A DNA stretch of 6,470 bases from Lachnospiraceae bacterium. Its GTDB lineage: Bacteria; Bacillota_A; Clostridia; Lachnospirales; Lachnospiraceae. A program made the position numbers and the translations under genes. Position 1 is the first letter of the stretch; each line of letters begins with the position of its first letter. Shown here piece by piece: positions 6,261 through 6,470 of this stretch. The notes beneath the pieces were generated by a model. The model was not told where the DNA came from. It saw nothing but the letters and a program-made list of their open reading frames with translations, and searched no databases. The stretch covers positions 1 to 6,470 of the forward strand of contig JAGDBR010000099.1 in assembly GCA_017958935.1 (NCBI GenBank), given 5' to 3'.

Positions 6261-6330
6261 AAAAACAGACCAATATCCTCCCGCCGCGTGCCGGCGGGAT
6301 CGAAAGGAAACCACGTATATGTCTGTTTTT
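6261..6330. repeat. 10-bp perfect inverted repeat bracketing the leader of the last gene
   Basis: AAAAACAGAC (6261-6270) is the exact reverse complement of GTCTGTTTTT (6321-6330). The match extends by ACT (6258-6260) to AGT (6332-6334) if C6331 is bulged. One arm lies between the -10 and the start point, the other at codons 1-4 of the gene. Only the last few bases of the left arm would be in the mRNA, so a DNA-level role is more likely than an RNA stem. Confidence 0.55.
6276..6308 (+). promoter_or_regulatory. Leader hairpin next to the ribosome site of the last gene
   Basis: TCCCGCCG (6279-6286) pairs perfectly with CGGCGGGA (6292-6299) around a 5-base loop in the predicted 5' leader. UCCU (6276-6279) could also pair with AGGA (6305-6308) of the ribosome site AAAGGA, adding a lower stem at the cost of one U-A pair. 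There is no T-run, so it is not a terminator. A translational control role is inferred only. Confidence 0.45.
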
Positions 6331-6470
6331 CAGTTAGAAGCGCAAGTCACGACAGTCGGCGCCGAGGCAGTGACGCCCGTCGTCCCGGTCATGAACATCG
6401 TTTACGCCGCCATCGTCGCCGCCCTTCTGGTCGGCGCGGGCATCGCGGGCTTCGTGATCCTGAAGCGGCA
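6319..6470 (+). CDS. N-terminus of a membrane-anchored protein (3' end outside window)
   Basis: An open frame from the ATG at 6319 to the window edge gives 50 full codons. I do not recognise the protein. A short N-terminal stretch (MSVFQLEAQVTTVGAEAVTPVVPV) lacking lysine or arginine is followed by one hydrophobic segment at about residues 26-48 (NIVYAAIVAALLVGAGIAGFVIL) and then Lys-Arg. By the positive-inside rule the N-terminus would face outward and the rest would continue in the cytoplasm. Glycine and alanine are frequent in the segment. AAAGGA (6303-6308) lies 10 bases before the ATG, a slightly long spacing, and a strong promoter and leader precede it, which supports a real gene. Function cannot be told from this fragment. 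Confidence 0.7.
   Translation, partial: MSVFQLEAQVTTVGAEAVTPVVPVMNIVYAAIVAALLVGAGIAGFVILKR

Noticed and set aside
6123..6314. Minus-strand open frame of 63 codons in the last intergenic region
   Set aside because: It spans the strong plus-strand promoter and the leader hairpin, has no ribosome site I can see, and its sequence is low-complexity Ala/Arg-rich.

Overview
This window looks like an ordinary stretch of chromosome from a GC-rich member of the Bacillota, most likely a clostridial (Lachnospiraceae-like) bacterium. The placement is an inference. It rests on strong Shine-Dalgarno sites, sigma-A-type promoters, compact U-tailed hairpin terminators, GC-rich third codon positions, and protein sequences (FtsH C-terminus, the long GH13 enzyme, the methyltransferase/hslO pair) that resemble clostridial versions as I remember them. 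No species can be named from the sequence alone.

Layout: (1) Bases 1-3136 hold a plus-strand run of three genes joined by ATGA stop/start overlaps: the 3' part of ftsH (membrane AAA+ zinc protease), a cytoplasmic GH13 alpha-glycosidase of the neopullulanase/cyclomaltodextrinase type, and dtd (D-aminoacyl-tRNA deacylase). A strong symmetric hairpin at 3170-3200 ends this operon. (2) A minus-strand gene (3258-3881) converges on that hairpin. It encodes a small protein with two membrane segments and a soluble domain, of unknown function. (3) Overlapping back-to-back promoters at 3907-3967 separate it from a plus-strand pair, a class I SAM-dependent methyltransferase and hslO (Hsp33 redox chaperone). 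(4) Degenerate repeats of the hslO 3' end and a second symmetric terminator (5772-5809) lie between hslO and a convergent minus-strand cold-shock protein gene (5848-6048). That gene has a well-formed promoter, and its predicted transcript starts with a stem-loop. (5) After a divergent intergenic region, a near-consensus promoter at 6232-6260 drives a gene that begins at 6319 and runs off the window. Only a single-membrane-segment N-terminus of it is visible.

Taken together, the content is protein quality control and stress (FtsH, Hsp33, cold-shock protein), translation quality control (Dtd) and use of alpha-glucan oligosaccharides (GH13). I found no mobile element, CRISPR array, tRNA, rRNA, defence system or toxin-antitoxin pair, and nothing that amounts to a previously undescribed system. 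The points most worth a second look are small: the inverted repeat and hairpin around the start of the last gene, the repeated hslO 3' end, the stem-loop at the cold-shock mRNA 5' end, and the uncharacterised membrane protein.
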